From Bradyrhizobium sp. CCGB01 (GTDB taxonomy: Bacteria > Pseudomonadota > Alphaproteobacteria > Rhizobiales > Xanthobacteraceae), in contig NZ_JANADK010000001.1 in NCBI RefSeq assembly GCF_024199795.1, positions 2,914,001 through 2,978,000 on the forward strand: a stretch of DNA of 64,000 nt, written 5' to 3'. Position numbers and translations under genes: made by a program. Below, one piece after another: positions 16,902 through 26,592 of the stretch (its first letter is position 1; the number at the start of each line of letters is the position of its first letter). Below the pieces are notes generated by a model. That model saw only the letters and a program-made list of their open reading frames with translations, was not told the DNA's origin and made no database searches.

Positions 16902-17757
16902 GCTTTCGATCCAGGACGAGGTGTCCGCGCCCGTGCGCCGCAGGCGCAAGCTCGGCCTGTTGTTCTGGCTCGCGAGCGCCTGGCTCGCGATCATCCTGTC
17001 GCTCGCGATCCTCGCGCCGGTGCTGCCGCTGCAGAATCCTGTAGACATGGACATGCTGGAGCGCCGCGCCGCGTTCTCCACCGAGCACTGGCTCGGTACC
17101 GACGGGCTCGGCCGCGACGAGCTCGCCCGCCTGATCTTTGGCGCGCGCGTGTCGCTGACGGTGGGGCTGATCGCGCCGCTGATCGGTCTTGGAATCGGGG
17201 GGGCGCTCGGTCTCCTCGCCGGCTATTTCCGCGGCCGGTTCGAGACGCTGGTGGTCGGCAGCATGGACGTGCTGCTGGCCTTTCCGCCGCTGATCTTCGC
17301 GCTCGCGGTGACTGCCTATCTCGGCCAGTCCATTCCCAACCTTACAATCATCCTCGGAGTGCTCGGCATTCCCGCCTTCATGCGCGTGGCGCGTGCGGCG
17401 ACGCTGACGCTGGCGCGGCGCGAATTCGTGATCGCGGCCGAAGCGCTCGGCGCCAGCCATGCGCGCATCCTGCTGCGCGAGCTGCTGCCGAACGTGATCC
17501 TGCCGCTGCTGGCTTTCTTCCTGCTCGGCGTCGCCGTCACCATCGTGGTCGAGGGCGCGCTGTCCTTCCTCGGTCTCGGCGTGCCGCCGCCGATGGCGAG
17601 CTGGGGCAGCATGATCGGCGAGGGCCGCGACAGTCTCGACGTCGCGCCGCGGCTGGCCTTCCTGCCGGCGGCGGGGTTGTTCTTGACCGTGCTGGCCTTC
17701 AACCTGGTCGGCGATACCTTGCGGGCCCTGACCGACCCGCGTCAGGGGGCGCTGTGA
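16888..17757 (+). CDS. ABC transporter permease, DppC-like
   Basis: A 289-residue permease partner. A cytoplasmic N-terminus with a basic stretch (RRRRK) precedes the first helix, followed by HWLGTDGLGRDELARLIFGARVSL-type sequence characteristic of DppC/OppC. An EAA loop near 175-205 (AAEALGASHARILLRELLPN) follows. ATG at 16888 overlaps the end of the preceding permease by 14 bases; an in-frame upstream opening exists but would lie inside that gene. Its stop overlaps the next start (GTGA). Confidence 0.93.
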   Translation: MATLELSIQDEVSAPVRRRRKLGLLFWLASAWLAIILSLAILAPVLPLQNPVDMDMLERRAAFSTEHWLGTDGLGRDELARLIFGARVSLTVGLIAPLIGLGIGGALGLLAGYFRGRFETLVVGSMDVLLAFPPLIFALAVTAYLGQSIPNLTIILGVLGIPAFMRVARAATLTLARREFVIAAEALGASHARILLRELLPNVILPLLAFFLLGVAVTIVVEGALSFLGLGVPPPMASWGSMIGEGRDSLDVAPRLAFLPAAGLFLTVLAFNLVGDTLRALTDPRQGAL

Positions 17758-18746
17758 GCACGCCGCTGCTGACCATCGAGGACGTCGCGGTCGAGCTGCC
17801 GACCCCGCGCGGAAACTTGCGCGCCGTGGATCATGTCGATCTGTCGCTGGAGGCCGGCCGCACGCTCGGCATCGTCGGCGAATCCGGCTGCGGCAAGACC
17901 ATGCTGTCGCGCGCGGTGCTTCAGCTGCTGCCGAAGAAGGCGAAGCTGACGGGCCGGGTGATGTTCGACGGCCAGGATCTGGTGCGGCTCGATGCAGAGC
18001 GCCTGCGGCAGCTGCGCGGCCGCGATCTCGCGGTCGTATTCCAGGACCCGATGACCTCGCTCAATCCGGTGCTTACCATCGGCACCCAGCTGATGGAGAC
18101 GATCCAGGAGCATCTCGAACTCGATGCGCCCGCCGCGAAGAAGCGCAGCATCGAGCTGCTCGCCGCCGTCGGCATTCCGGCGCCGGAGCAGCGGCTCGCG
18201 CAATATCCGCATCAATGTTCCGGCGGCATGCGCCAGCGCATCGCGATCGCGATCGCGCTGTCCTGCGAACCGAAGCTCCTGATTGCGGACGAGCCGACCA
18301 CGGCGCTCGATGTTACCATCCAGGCGCAGATCCTCGACCTGCTCGCGCGCGAGCAGCGCCGCCGCCACATGGCGATGATCATCATCACCCATGATCTCGG
18401 CGTCGTCGCCGGCCGTGCCGACGAGGTCGCGGTGATGTACGCGGGCAGGGTGGTCGAGCGCGCGCCGACCCAGGCGTTGTTCAAGCGCATGCATATGCCC
18501 TACACCGAGGCGCTGCTGGCGGCGATCCCGAAGCTGGAAACCGCCCCGCATACGCCGTTGCCGGCCATCTCCGGCCGTCCGCCCGATCCGACCCGGCCGC
18601 TGAAGGGTTGCTCCTTCGCCCCGCGCTGCCGTTATGCAACCGGGCGCTGTCACGAGGCCAAGCCCGAATTGAAGAGCGCGGAGATGCCGGGACATGTCTA
18701 CGCCTGCTTCCATCCGATCCAGATGACGGAGGGAATTGGCGCATGA
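17754..18746 (+). CDS. ABC transporter ATP-binding protein, DppD-like
   Basis: A 330-residue ATPase with Walker [10 protein letters not shown] (about 44-52), signature [15 protein letters not shown], and Walker [14 protein letters not shown]. The C-terminal oligopeptide-transporter domain has the [14 protein letters not shown] cysteine motif seen in this family. It begins with GTG overlapping the permease stop, and its own stop overlaps the ATG of the second ATPase, so coupling runs throughout the operon. Confidence 0.94.
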   Translation: MSTPLLTIEDVAVELPTPRGNLRAVDHVDLSLEAGRTLGIVGESGCGKTMLSRAVLQLLPKKAKLTGRVMFDGQDLVRLDAERLRQLRGRDLAVVFQDPMTSLNPVLTIGTQLMETIQEHLELDAPAAKKRSIELLAAVGIPAPEQRLAQYPHQCSGGMRQRIAIAIALSCEPKLLIADEPTTALDVTIQAQILDLLAREQRRRHMAMIIITHDLGVVAGRADEVAVMYAGRVVERAPTQALFKRMHMPYTEALLAAIPKLETAPHTPLPAISGRPPDPTRPLKGCSFAPRCRYATGRCHEAKPELKSAEMPGHVYACFHPIQMTEGIGA

Positions 18747-19714
18747 TGCAGCTTGCCGTGCGCGACGAGCCGCTCCTGGACGTCGACAATCTCGTCGTCG
18801 AATATGGTCTCGGCAACAAGACGGTGCATGCCGTCTCCGGCGTCAGCCTCCAGGTCGCGCGCGGCGAGACGCTGGGGCTGGTCGGCGAATCCGGCTGCGG
18901 CAAGTCGACGCTGGGGCGCGCGGTGCTGCAACTCCGCCGCGCCAGATCCGGCCGCGTGCTGTTCGACGGCGAGGACCTGACCGCGATGGAGGGCGATGCG
19001 CTGCGCAAGATGCGCCGCCGCGTGCAGCTCATTTTCCAGGATCCGATCGCCTCGCTCAATCCGCGCCGGCGCATCGGCGACATCGTGGCCGAGCCGCTGA
19101 TCATCGCCGGCGTCAAGGACGCCGCGGAGCGCAAGCGGAGGGTTCACGAGGTGCTCTCCGCGGTCGGGCTCGATCCTGATCTCGTGGCGGGACGCCTGCC
19201 GCATGAATTCTCCGGCGGCCAGTGCCAGCGCATCTGCATCGCGCGGTCGCTGGTGCTCAACCCTGAATTCATCGTCTGCGACGAGCCGGTCTCGGCGCTG
19301 GATGTCTCCATCCGCGCGCAGATCCTCAACCTGCTGGAGGAGATGAAGGCGCGCTTCGGCCTGACGCTGCTGTTCATCGCGCATGACCTCGCGGTGGTCA
19401 AAGCGGTCAGCGACCGCGTCGCGGTGATGTATCTCGGCCGGCTCTGCGAGGTCGGGCCATCGGAGCAATTGTTCGCAAAACCCGCGCATCCCTATACCAG
19501 CCTGCTGCTGCAGGCGATCCCGGTGCCGGACCCGGACGTGCGTCCCGCCGAGAGTGTGGCGACCGGCGAGCCGCCATCGCCGATTGCACCGCCGTCCGGG
19601 TGCCGCTTCCGCACGCGCTGCCCCCGGGCCGATCAGCGATGCAGCGCGGAGATACCGGAGTTGCGCGAGGTCGCACCCGGCCAGTTCGCGGCTTGCCACC
19701 ATCCGCTGGCCTGA
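18743..19714 (+). CDS. ABC transporter ATP-binding protein, DppF-like
   Basis: A 323-residue second ATPase of the importer. Walker A is GESGCGKSTL, the signature FSGGQCQRICIARSL, and Walker B FIVCDEPVSALDV; the C-terminal family motif CRFRTRCPRADQRC is present. The two adjacent ATGs at 18743 and 18746 overlap the previous stop, and GGAGGGA lies upstream, so the start is well supported. It is the last gene of the five-gene importer. Confidence 0.94.
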   Translation: MMQLAVRDEPLLDVDNLVVEYGLGNKTVHAVSGVSLQVARGETLGLVGESGCGKSTLGRAVLQLRRARSGRVLFDGEDLTAMEGDALRKMRRRVQLIFQDPIASLNPRRRIGDIVAEPLIIAGVKDAAERKRRVHEVLSAVGLDPDLVAGRLPHEFSGGQCQRICIARSLVLNPEFIVCDEPVSALDVSIRAQILNLLEEMKARFGLTLLFIAHDLAVVKAVSDRVAVMYLGRLCEVGPSEQLFAKPAHPYTSLLLQAIPVPDPDVRPAESVATGEPPSPIAPPSGCRFRTRCPRADQRCSAEIPELREVAPGQFAACHHPLA

Positions 19715-19796
19715 ACTAAGACCGCTGCCAGGTTTGTCTCGTCCCGCCGCCCGTGGCATGGTGGCGCGACAACGAGAAGCATGCGGGAGGACGCCG

Positions 19797-20864
19797 ATGA
19801 AGAGTTTCAAGGTCGCCGATTTCAAGGCGCCGCTGCAGGAGTTCGACGAGGCCACGCCGCAGCCGTCAGGCACGCAGGTGCTGATCAAGGTGAAGGCGGC
19901 CGGCGTCTGCCACAGTGATCTCCACATCTGGGAAGGCGGCTACGATCTCGGCCATGGCCGCAAGCCGCTGTCGCTGAAGGACCGCGGCATCAACCTGCCG
20001 CTGACCATGGGTCATGAGACGGTCGGCGAAATCGCAGCCTTCGGCCCCGACGTGAAGCCGACCGACCAGGGCGACCTCAAGCTCGGCGATGTCGGCCTCG
20101 TCTATCCCTGGATCGGCTGCGGCAAGTGCGCCACGTGCCTGGCCGGTGACGAGAACATGTGCCTGACGCCGCGCTCGCTCGGCGTCTATTGCGACGGCGG
20201 CTATTCCGACCACATGCTGGTGCCGCATCCGCGGTATCTGCTCAATCTGAAGGGCCTCGATCCCGCGACGACCGCGCCCTACGCCTGCTCGGGCGTCACC
20301 ACCTACAGCGCGCTGAAGAAGGTCGAGCAGCATTTCGACACGCCGATCGTGATGTTCGGCGCCGGCGGTCTCGGCCTGATGGCGCTGTCGCTGCTGAAGG
20401 CGATGGGCGGCAAGGGCGCGATCATGGTGGACATCGACGCCAGAAAGCGCGAGGCGGCCGAGAAGGCCGGCGCGCTCGCGACCGTCGATCCCAAGGCGCC
20501 GGATGCGCTGGAGCAGCTTGCGAAGAAAGCGGGCGGACCGATCCGCGCGGTCATCGATCTCGTCGGCAATGCCGCGACCACGCAGCTCGGCTTCGATTGC
20601 CTGACCAAGGGCGGCAAGCTCGTCATCGTCGGCCTGTTTGGTGGCGGCGCGACCTGGGCGCTGCCGCTGATCCCGATCAAGGCGGTGACGATCCAGGGCA
20701 GTTATGTCGGCAATCTGCGCGAGACGCAGGAGCTGCTCGATCTCGTGCGTGCCAAGAACGTGGCGCCGATCCCAGTGACGAAGGCGCCGCTCAACAAGGC
20801 CAACGACGCGCTGGTGCAATTGCAACAGGGCGCGGTGGTCGGGCGCACGGTGCTGACGCCGTAG
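19797..20864 (+). CDS. Zinc-dependent alcohol dehydrogenase (MDR family)
   Basis: A 355-residue medium-chain dehydrogenase. Catalytic zinc ligands lie in AGVCHSDLH and GHETVGE, and the structural zinc site in GCGKCATCLAGDENMC has four cysteines. The NAD(P) site is MFGAGGLGLMALSL. It oxidises an alcohol or reduces an aldehyde; the substrate is unknown. ATG at 19797 follows GGGAGGACGCCG. It lies 82 bases after the ABC importer and may act on a compound it brings in, but this is inference. Confidence 0.9.
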   Translation: MKSFKVADFKAPLQEFDEATPQPSGTQVLIKVKAAGVCHSDLHIWEGGYDLGHGRKPLSLKDRGINLPLTMGHETVGEIAAFGPDVKPTDQGDLKLGDVGLVYPWIGCGKCATCLAGDENMCLTPRSLGVYCDGGYSDHMLVPHPRYLLNLKGLDPATTAPYACSGVTTYSALKKVEQHFDTPIVMFGAGGLGLMALSLLKAMGGKGAIMVDIDARKREAAEKAGALATVDPKAPDALEQLAKKAGGPIRAVIDLVGNAATTQLGFDCLTKGGKLVIVGLFGGGATWALPLIPIKAVTIQGSYVGNLRETQELLDLVRAKNVAPIPVTKAPLNKANDALVQLQQGAVVGRTVLTP

Positions 20865-20870
20865 CTCTCC

Positions 20871-20952
20871 CGTCGTTCCGGGGCGGTCCGAAGGACCGAA
20901 CCCGGAATCTCGAGACCCCGGATTCGGCTCTTCGAGCCGCCCCGGGATGACG
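20871..20952. repeat. Intergenic palindromic repeat
   Basis: CGTCGTTCCGGGGCGG (20871-20886) and CCGCCCCGGGATGACG (20937-20952) are near-perfect inverted ends of an 82-base element lying between two same-strand genes. An inner pair, CCGAACCCGGAATC and GATTCGGCTCTTCG, can fold further. It is a Bradyrhizobium-type intergenic repeat. An ATG at 20947 that is in frame with the next gene falls inside it and is not the likely start. Confidence 0.75.
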
Positions 20953-20973
20953 CCTCTTCCCCAGGAAGCCCTC

Positions 20974-22053
20974 ATGTCTGCAAACAACGCCTTCCACATT
21001 GCCGTGCTCGCCGGTGACGGCATCGGTCCCGAAGTCATGGCGCCGGCCATCGAAGTCCTGCGTAAGATCGAGGCGAAGTCGGATCTGCGCTTCCGCTTCA
21101 CCGAGGCGCCGGCGGGCGCCACCAATTATCTTGCGACCGGCAAGTCGATGCCTGACAGCACCATCAAGCTCTGCGAGGAGGCCGATGCGATCCTGCTCGG
21201 CGCCTGCGGCCTGCCGGCGGTGCGCTACCCTGATAACACCGAGATCGCGCCGCAGATCGAGCTGCGCTTCATCTTCGATCTCTATGCTGGCGTGCGTCCG
21301 GCGCGTCTCATTCCGGGCGTGCCGAGCCCGATCGTCGGCGCCGACCAGCGCGGCATCGATCTCGTCGTGATCCGCGAATCGACCGAAGGCCTGTTCGCCT
21401 CGATGGGCAAGGGCGTCGTCACCCACGAGGACGCGCGCGAGACCATGGTGATCACGCGCAGGACCTCCGAGCGCCTGTTCGAGTTCTCGTTTCGGCTCGC
21501 CGAGCGGCGCAAGGCGCGCGGCAAGCCGGGCGCATTGACCTGCGTCGACAAGGCGAACGTGTTCAAGGCCTTTGCGTTCTTCCGCGGCATTTTCGACGAG
21601 ATCGAGAAGAAGCATCCCGGCGTGAAGACCGATCGGCTCTATGTCGATGCCTGCTCGGCGATGCTGGTCAAGCGGCCCTGGGATTTCGACGTGATGGTGA
21701 TGGAGAACATGTTCGGCGACATCGTCTCCGACATCACCGCGAGCCTGATCGGCGGCCTCGGCATGGCGCCGTCGGCCGACATCGGCGACAAATATGCCGT
21801 GTTCCAGCCGTGCCACGGCACCGCGCCTGATATCATGGGGCAGGGCAAGGCCAATCCCACCGGCATGATCCTGTCGGCGGCGATGATGCTGGACTGGCTG
21901 GCCGACAAGCACGGCGTCGAGAGCGCGGCGGAAGCCGGCGAGACGATCGAGCGCGCGGTGGACAAGATCTATGCCGGCGGCATCAAGCCGATGGAGTTCG
22001 GCGGCAGCAACGGCACGGCCGATATCACGAAGGCTGTGCTCGGGGCGCTGTAG
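20974..22053 (+). CDS. Isocitrate/isopropylmalate dehydrogenase family protein
   Basis: A 359-residue beta-decarboxylating dehydrogenase. It has GDGIGPEV at the N-terminus, the substrate-loop arginines in IELRFIFDLYAGVRPARL, the VVIRESTEGLFA segment, and the metal-binding aspartates in MVMENMFGDIVSDITASLIGG. It is more like tartrate/isopropylmalate dehydrogenase paralogues than the biosynthetic LeuB, because there is no leu gene nearby. I choose ATG 20974 because AGGAAG precedes it and the earlier ATG lies in a repeat. It follows the alcohol dehydrogenase. Confidence 0.86.
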   Translation: MSANNAFHIAVLAGDGIGPEVMAPAIEVLRKIEAKSDLRFRFTEAPAGATNYLATGKSMPDSTIKLCEEADAILLGACGLPAVRYPDNTEIAPQIELRFIFDLYAGVRPARLIPGVPSPIVGADQRGIDLVVIRESTEGLFASMGKGVVTHEDARETMVITRRTSERLFEFSFRLAERRKARGKPGALTCVDKANVFKAFAFFRGIFDEIEKKHPGVKTDRLYVDACSAMLVKRPWDFDVMVMENMFGDIVSDITASLIGGLGMAPSADIGDKYAVFQPCHGTAPDIMGQGKANPTGMILSAAMMLDWLADKHGVESAAEAGETIERAVDKIYAGGIKPMEFGGSNGTADITKAVLGAL

Positions 22054-22148
22054 GCCCCCGCGCAGCAAGAAGGCCGGGAGACCATGAGTAAGCCGGACGA
22101 TGTCCCGACTACGTCCGCTTTAGCGCCCTGAACGGATATCATCAGCGC

Positions 22149-22193
22149 GCCGTGACGGGAGCCGCGACATTGAACGCAGCGCCCGGTCACGGC
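22149..22193. terminator. Hairpin between convergent genes
   Basis: GCCGTGAC (22149-22156) pairs perfectly with GTCACGGC (22186-22193), with further GGG/CCC pairing inside. It lies between the isopropylmalate-dehydrogenase-like gene and the convergent monooxygenase gene, so it probably ends one or both transcripts. There is no strong T-run. Confidence 0.5.
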
Positions 22194-22202
22194 TCGTTGA
22201 GT

Positions 22203-23885
22203 TTACTCGGCCGCAATCGTGTGCACGGTCCCGCTTTGGCCAGTGCTTTTGAATACGAAGCCCTCGTAGCCCTTTTCTGCGACCTCGGCGCACTTTCTGC
22301 GGTATCCGCCCACGCCCTCCGGACCGAGATAGGGCATGAATCGACGCGGCTTGCCTTCTATGTTGGCGCCCATGTACCAGGAATTGGCACCGGGCATGAG
22401 GGTCGAGTTCACGATTTCGGCGACGTGGGCGCCCCATGCGTCCTGCGCCTGCGGGCTCGCCTCAATCGTCGTTAGTTTGTTTCTTCGCATGTGGGCGATG
22501 CATTCGGTGATCCATTCGACATGTTGCTCTATCGAGACCGGCATGTTCGACAGCACCGAGGGGCTCTGCGGACCGGTGATCGTGAACAGGTTGGGATAGC
22601 CGGCGATCGCCAGGCCAAGATAGGTCTGTGGGCCATCCGCCCATTCTTGCGCCAGCGTCCGGCCGCCGCGACCCTTGATACCAAGGTTCTTCAGCGGGCC
22701 GGTCATTGCGTCGAAGCCGGTGGCGATGACGATGATGTCGAGCGGATACTCCTTGCCGCCCGCTTGAATGCCATTCGGCGTGATCTTCTCGATAGAACCG
22801 TCGGTGCTCGCATCCACCAGCGTTACGTTCTTCTTATTGAAGGTCTCAAAATAGTTGGTGTCCAACGGTTGGCGCTTGGTGCCGTAGGGATAAGACTTCG
22901 GCGTCAACTTCTCGGCGATCGCCGGGTCGTTGACGACCGAGTGGATCTTTCGCTTGAGGTAGTCGGCGATGACGTCGTTCGCCTCCTTGGAAAAAAACAT
23001 GTCCTGATAGTTCGCCAGCCAGAAGGCGAAGCCGCCCGCATCCCACATCTTGTCGAACTGCTTCTCGCGTTCCTCGGGCGTTGTCTCGAGCACCGACTGC
23101 GGTATGAAATTCAGCTCGAACCCGAAGAAGGAATCCTTGATGCGCTGCCGGATTCCGTCGTAATCGGCCTTGCGCGCCCTGGTAACCTCGGGATCGACAC
23201 GGCCGTTGCGGGCCGGTACGCAGAAGTTCGGCGTGCGCTGGAATACGGTCAAGTGCTTGGCCTGCTGCGCAATCTCTGGAATCGCCTGCACCGCGGTGGC
23301 GCCCGTGCCGATGACGCCTACACGCTTCGCGGTGAAGTCGACACCATCGTGCGGCCACTGGCTCGTGTGGTAGCACTTGCCCTTGAACGAGCTCAGCCCC
23401 TCGATCGATGGTACGTTCGCGGTCGACAGAGCCCCGACGGCTGGGATGACGTAGCGTGCCGTCACGGCGTCGCCTTTGTCGGTGCGTACGGTCCACAGCT
23501 CCGTGTCCTCATCGAAGAGGACTTCGACGACGCGCTTGCCGAACTGGATGTCGGGCTTCAGGTCGAAGCGATCGGCGCAGTGCTCGAGGTAGCGCAGGAT
23601 CTCGTCCTGCTCCGGATAGCGCTCGGACCAGTTCCACTCCTGCAACAGGTTCTTGTCGAAAGTGTAACAGTAAATGTAGCTGTCGGAGTCGCAGCGCGCG
23701 CCGGGATAACGATTCCAGTACCAGGTGCCGCCGACACCGTCGCCGGCCTCGAACACCGTAACGTTCAAGTCAAGCTTGTCGCGCAGCGAATGTAGCATAT
23801 ACATGCCGGAGAACCCGGCGCCGATGATGATCGCATCGAAGTCGGCTCTCGCGCCAGCCCGTTGCGCGGATTCAATATTTGTCAT
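22203..23885 (-). CDS. Flavin-binding monooxygenase, Baeyer-Villiger type
   Basis: A 560-residue class B flavoprotein monooxygenase. The FAD site is IIIGAGFSGMYMLHSL, followed by GVGGTWYWNRYPGARCD, and the NADP site is GVIGTGATAVQAI. The fingerprint FKGKCYHTSQWP matches the FxGxxxHxxxWP signature of Baeyer-Villiger enzymes. It would insert oxygen next to a ketone to give an ester. The start has GAGGTAGG just upstream. The serine hydrolase gene upstream on the same strand could cleave the ester formed. Confidence 0.92.
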   Translation of the reverse strand: MTNIESAQRAGARADFDAIIIGAGFSGMYMLHSLRDKLDLNVTVFEAGDGVGGTWYWNRYPGARCDSDSYIYCYTFDKNLLQEWNWSERYPEQDEILRYLEHCADRFDLKPDIQFGKRVVEVLFDEDTELWTVRTDKGDAVTARYVIPAVGALSTANVPSIEGLSSFKGKCYHTSQWPHDGVDFTAKRVGVIGTGATAVQAIPEIAQQAKHLTVFQRTPNFCVPARNGRVDPEVTRARKADYDGIRQRIKDSFFGFELNFIPQSVLETTPEEREKQFDKMWDAGGFAFWLANYQDMFFSKEANDVIADYLKRKIHSVVNDPAIAEKLTPKSYPYGTKRQPLDTNYFETFNKKNVTLVDASTDGSIEKITPNGIQAGGKEYPLDIIVIATGFDAMTGPLKNLGIKGRGGRTLAQEWADGPQTYLGLAIAGYPNLFTITGPQSPSVLSNMPVSIEQHVEWITECIAHMRRNKLTTIEASPQAQDAWGAHVAEIVNSTLMPGANSWYMGANIEGKPRRFMPYLGPEGVGGYRRKCAEVAEKGYEGFVFKSTGQSGTVHTIAAE

Positions 23886-24069
23886 GACCTACCTCGCGTT
23901 GTGAGAATTCTCCCTGCATTCGTGTTCAGTGTTCTTCGCCTTGTGCAGGAGCCGGCCTGCGGGAGAAGAACAAAAGCTCGGCGCCATCGGAGAGCCCGCG
24001 CCACGGCGCGCTCGCTCCATCGAGTGGAAAGCGGAGGCGCCGTGGGTGCAGGTAGGCGCTCGCACGGCA

Positions 24070-25269
24070 CTACGCCGCGGCGCGCGCCTCACCGGTCGCG
24101 TAGGCGGCAGTTTCGAAGTCCATGTAGCCGCCGAAGGAAGTCGGGTCGCCGAACGGCAGGATTTGCGTCGCCCAGTACCCGCCGAACCCGTTCTTGCGAT
24201 CGATCCAGTAGAACGTGTTGGCGAGTCCAGCCCAACCGATCGCTCCGGCCGGGCGGCCGGTCGGCGCGTCCTCGTCGTTCACCATGAAAGTCAAGCACCA
24301 GGACTTCTTCAGGCCGGGAAAGAACTCGGCATCGTTCGACAGGCTCGGAATGATGCCGGGTAGCATCGTGACGGTCTGATGTGCCTGCAGGCCGTTCCGG
24401 ACGGCGGCCTCGACCGTTTCTTTCTTGAGCACACGACCCTCCGATCCGGCTCCGTCGTTCAGCCACATGCGAACGAATTTCATGTACTCGCCGATCGAGC
24501 CATAGAGACCGTGGCCGCCCATGTGGACCTCGGGCTCAGGCGGCAGTTGCATATCGGGGAGTGGAGTCAGCGATCCGTCGGCTTCGCGTTGGTGGATCGT
24601 GGCGAGGCGCGAACGCATCGAAGGGGTCAGCGAAAAGCCGATGTCCTCCATGCCGAGCGGCGCAAAGATTCGCTCCCTCATCACCTCGCCGAGGCGCTTG
24701 CCGCGGATGCTTTCGACGACCTGGCCGGCCCAGTCGATGTTGCTGCCATATTCCCATTTGTCGCCAGGATCGAACAGCAGCGGCGTGTTCAGTGATGCCT
24801 TCGAGCAGGTCACCACGCTCGGTTGGCCGCGCTCCTGCGCCAAGCGAAGGTAATTGGCATTGAAGAAATCGTAGCCAAGGCCGGCGGTGTGCAGCATTAG
24901 CATGCGGGTCGTGATGTCGCGCTTCGGAGCTCGCAGCTTCGGATTGCCCTTGGCATCGAACCCGGTGAGTACCTCGAGCTTGCCGATATCGGGCACGTAG
25001 TTCTTGGCGGGGCCATCCAGGTCGAGCTTGCCGTCCTCGACGCATTGCAGGACCGCCGTGCCGGTGATGGCCTTCGTGGTCGAGAAGATCGCGAACACGG
25101 TATCGGTCGTCATTGCCTGGCGTCCGCCAAGGCTACGCTCGCCGGCCGAGCCTTCATAGACGTTGGCCGAGCGATCCGTGATCATCGCTACCACGCCGGG
25201 AACGCGGTCCTTTCCAGTCACGACTTTTTGCAGAATCCCGTCACATGCGCTTTTCAGATTGCTACCCAT
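24070..25269 (-). CDS. Class C beta-lactamase-fold serine hydrolase (probable esterase)
   Basis: A 399-residue serine hydrolase of the beta-lactamase/EstB fold. The nucleophile motif is STTK (in [13 protein letters not shown]), and the tyrosine motif is in [10 protein letters not shown]. No signal peptide is visible, which favours an intracellular esterase over a beta-lactamase. I use the ATG at 25269 with GGGAGA upstream; an in-frame GTG-type opening lies seven codons earlier. It is 184 bases upstream of the Baeyer-Villiger monooxygenase on the same strand, which suggests a ketone-to-ester-to-alcohol pathway. Confidence 0.87.
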   Translation of the reverse strand: MGSNLKSACDGILQKVVTGKDRVPGVVAMITDRSANVYEGSAGERSLGGRQAMTTDTVFAIFSTTKAITGTAVLQCVEDGKLDLDGPAKNYVPDIGKLEVLTGFDAKGNPKLRAPKRDITTRMLMLHTAGLGYDFFNANYLRLAQERGQPSVVTCSKASLNTPLLFDPGDKWEYGSNIDWAGQVVESIRGKRLGEVMRERIFAPLGMEDIGFSLTPSMRSRLATIHQREADGSLTPLPDMQLPPEPEVHMGGHGLYGSIGEYMKFVRMWLNDGAGSEGRVLKKETVEAAVRNGLQAHQTVTMLPGIIPSLSNDAEFFPGLKKSWCLTFMVNDEDAPTGRPAGAIGWAGLANTFYWIDRKNGFGGYWATQILPFGDPTSFGGYMDFETAAYATGEARAAA

Positions 25270-25660
25270 AGGCGTTTCTCCCGTTGCCAAGTTTGATCAC
25301 GTGCTTCTCGGCAGTCCGTTGGCGGTTCGCGCCGAATGACATAGACGGTTGGGACGTATTGAAGTTGGGTGCGGAGCCGATGGCCCCGATGAGAGTGCGC
25401 GAACGAAATCCCGCCGCAGTTCTGGCAACATTAACGACTGGAGTCTTGATCATGAGGTGGCTCCAGGTCAGCATCGCAGTTCGACCGAGCGCTGGGAACG
25501 TAGACCGTTTTCCTCCGATCGACCACTCCGATGATTTTTTGATTTTTCAGAGGCTGGTCAGTGAGGCTGACACTGATCTGCCCCGGCCGTATTGCTCGTC
25601 AATCGGCAGGGTCAGTCATTGCATTGGCGCTGCTTGGTTTGACGTGACCGGACGCCGAGG
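25270..25660. other. Intergenic region, no gene seen
   Basis: This 391-base gap separates the serine hydrolase from the enoyl-CoA hydratase, both on the minus strand. I see no convincing protein. It presumably carries the hydrolase-monooxygenase promoter. A dyad at 25557-25577 is the only structured site noticed. Confidence 0.5.
25557..25577. promoter_or_regulatory. Inverted repeat, possible operator of the hydrolase-monooxygenase genes
   Basis: GTCAGTG (25557-25563) and CACTGAT (25571-25577) form an imperfect dyad (6 of 7) with a 7-base spacer, about 290 bases upstream of the serine hydrolase. The form suits TetR-type repressors, but no tetR gene is adjacent. Confidence 0.25.
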
Positions 25661-26482
25661 TTATTTCCCCCAAAACTGCGGCTTGCGCTTTTCCATGAAG
25701 GCCTGGCGGCCCTCGCGGAAATCCGCGCTGTCCATGCAGGCATTGCCGATCGCCTTGATCGCGTCCATGTCGCGTCCGCTTTCGTCCTTCAGCACTTGCG
25801 CGATGGTGAGCTTGGCGGCCTTGATTGCGAGTGGCGCGTTCTGCGAGATCGTTGCGGCAATCGCCATGGTCTCGCCCCAGAGCTGATCGTCCGGAAACAG
25901 GCGCTCGACGAGGCCAATGCGCAGCGCCTCCGCCGCATCGATGCGCATGCCCGTGTACATCAGAAGCCGCGCCCAGGACGGGCCGACCAGCGACACCAGA
26001 TGCTTCAAGCCGTCATAGCCATAGGCGATGCCGAGTTTTGCCGCGGGAATGCCGAACTGGCTGCCATGTGCCGCAATGCGGATGTCGGCGAGCATCGCGA
26101 CCTGCATGCCGCCGCCGAGGCAAAAGCCCTGGATACAGGCAACCGTCGGCTTGGGATAATCGGCGAGCAGCGCGCGCTGAGCGGCGCTGCGCTTGGCATA
26201 TTCCTCGGACGCCGCCGCGTTGTGGCGGGTCTTCTCGAACTGGCTGATGTCGGCGCCGGAGACGAATGCCTTGCCGCCTGCGCCGCGCAGGATGACGACG
26301 CGCACCGTGTCGTCGTCGCGCAGGCTCGTCAGCGCCTCGCCAAATCCCTCCCACATCTCCAGCGACATCGCATTGCGCTTGTCGGGATTGTTGAAGGTGA
26401 TCACGCCGACGCCGCTGGTTGCGTGCTTGAGGATCTTGCCGTCGGCGTAAGGCGTTTCGGTGGTGCTGGACATGTCGGGCAT
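25661..26482 (-). CDS. Enoyl-CoA hydratase/isomerase family protein
   Basis: A 273-residue crotonase-fold protein. The oxyanion-hole segments are KAFVSGADISQF and QGFCLGGGMQVAMLADIRIA, followed by FGIPAAKLGIAYGYDGLKHL. The catalytic acidic residues of classical hydratases are not clearly present, so the reaction could be another crotonase-type one. Two methionines (codons 1 and 4) are possible starts. It is transcribed from its own promoter region upstream of 26482. Confidence 0.9.
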   Translation of the reverse strand: MPDMSSTTETPYADGKILKHATSGVGVITFNNPDKRNAMSLEMWEGFGEALTSLRDDDTVRVVILRGAGGKAFVSGADISQFEKTRHNAAASEEYAKRSAAQRALLADYPKPTVACIQGFCLGGGMQVAMLADIRIAAHGSQFGIPAAKLGIAYGYDGLKHLVSLVGPSWARLLMYTGMRIDAAEALRIGLVERLFPDDQLWGETMAIAATISQNAPLAIKAAKLTIAQVLKDESGRDMDAIKAIGNACMDSADFREGRQAFMEKRKPQFWGK

Positions 26483-26592
26483 CGCGCGCTCACTGGTCGT
26501 TGGTAAGGCGCAATGTGTGGCCGAGGGGCGGCCGGGGTCAACCGCGGCAAGGGAGGCGGCTTTGCATCCGCCTGTACCGCGATTGCATTGCT

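Noticed and set aside
25284..25886. A 200-residue plus-strand frame across the gap before the enoyl-CoA hydratase
   Set aside because: More than a third of it is antisense to the hydratase gene and the rest has no recognisable features.
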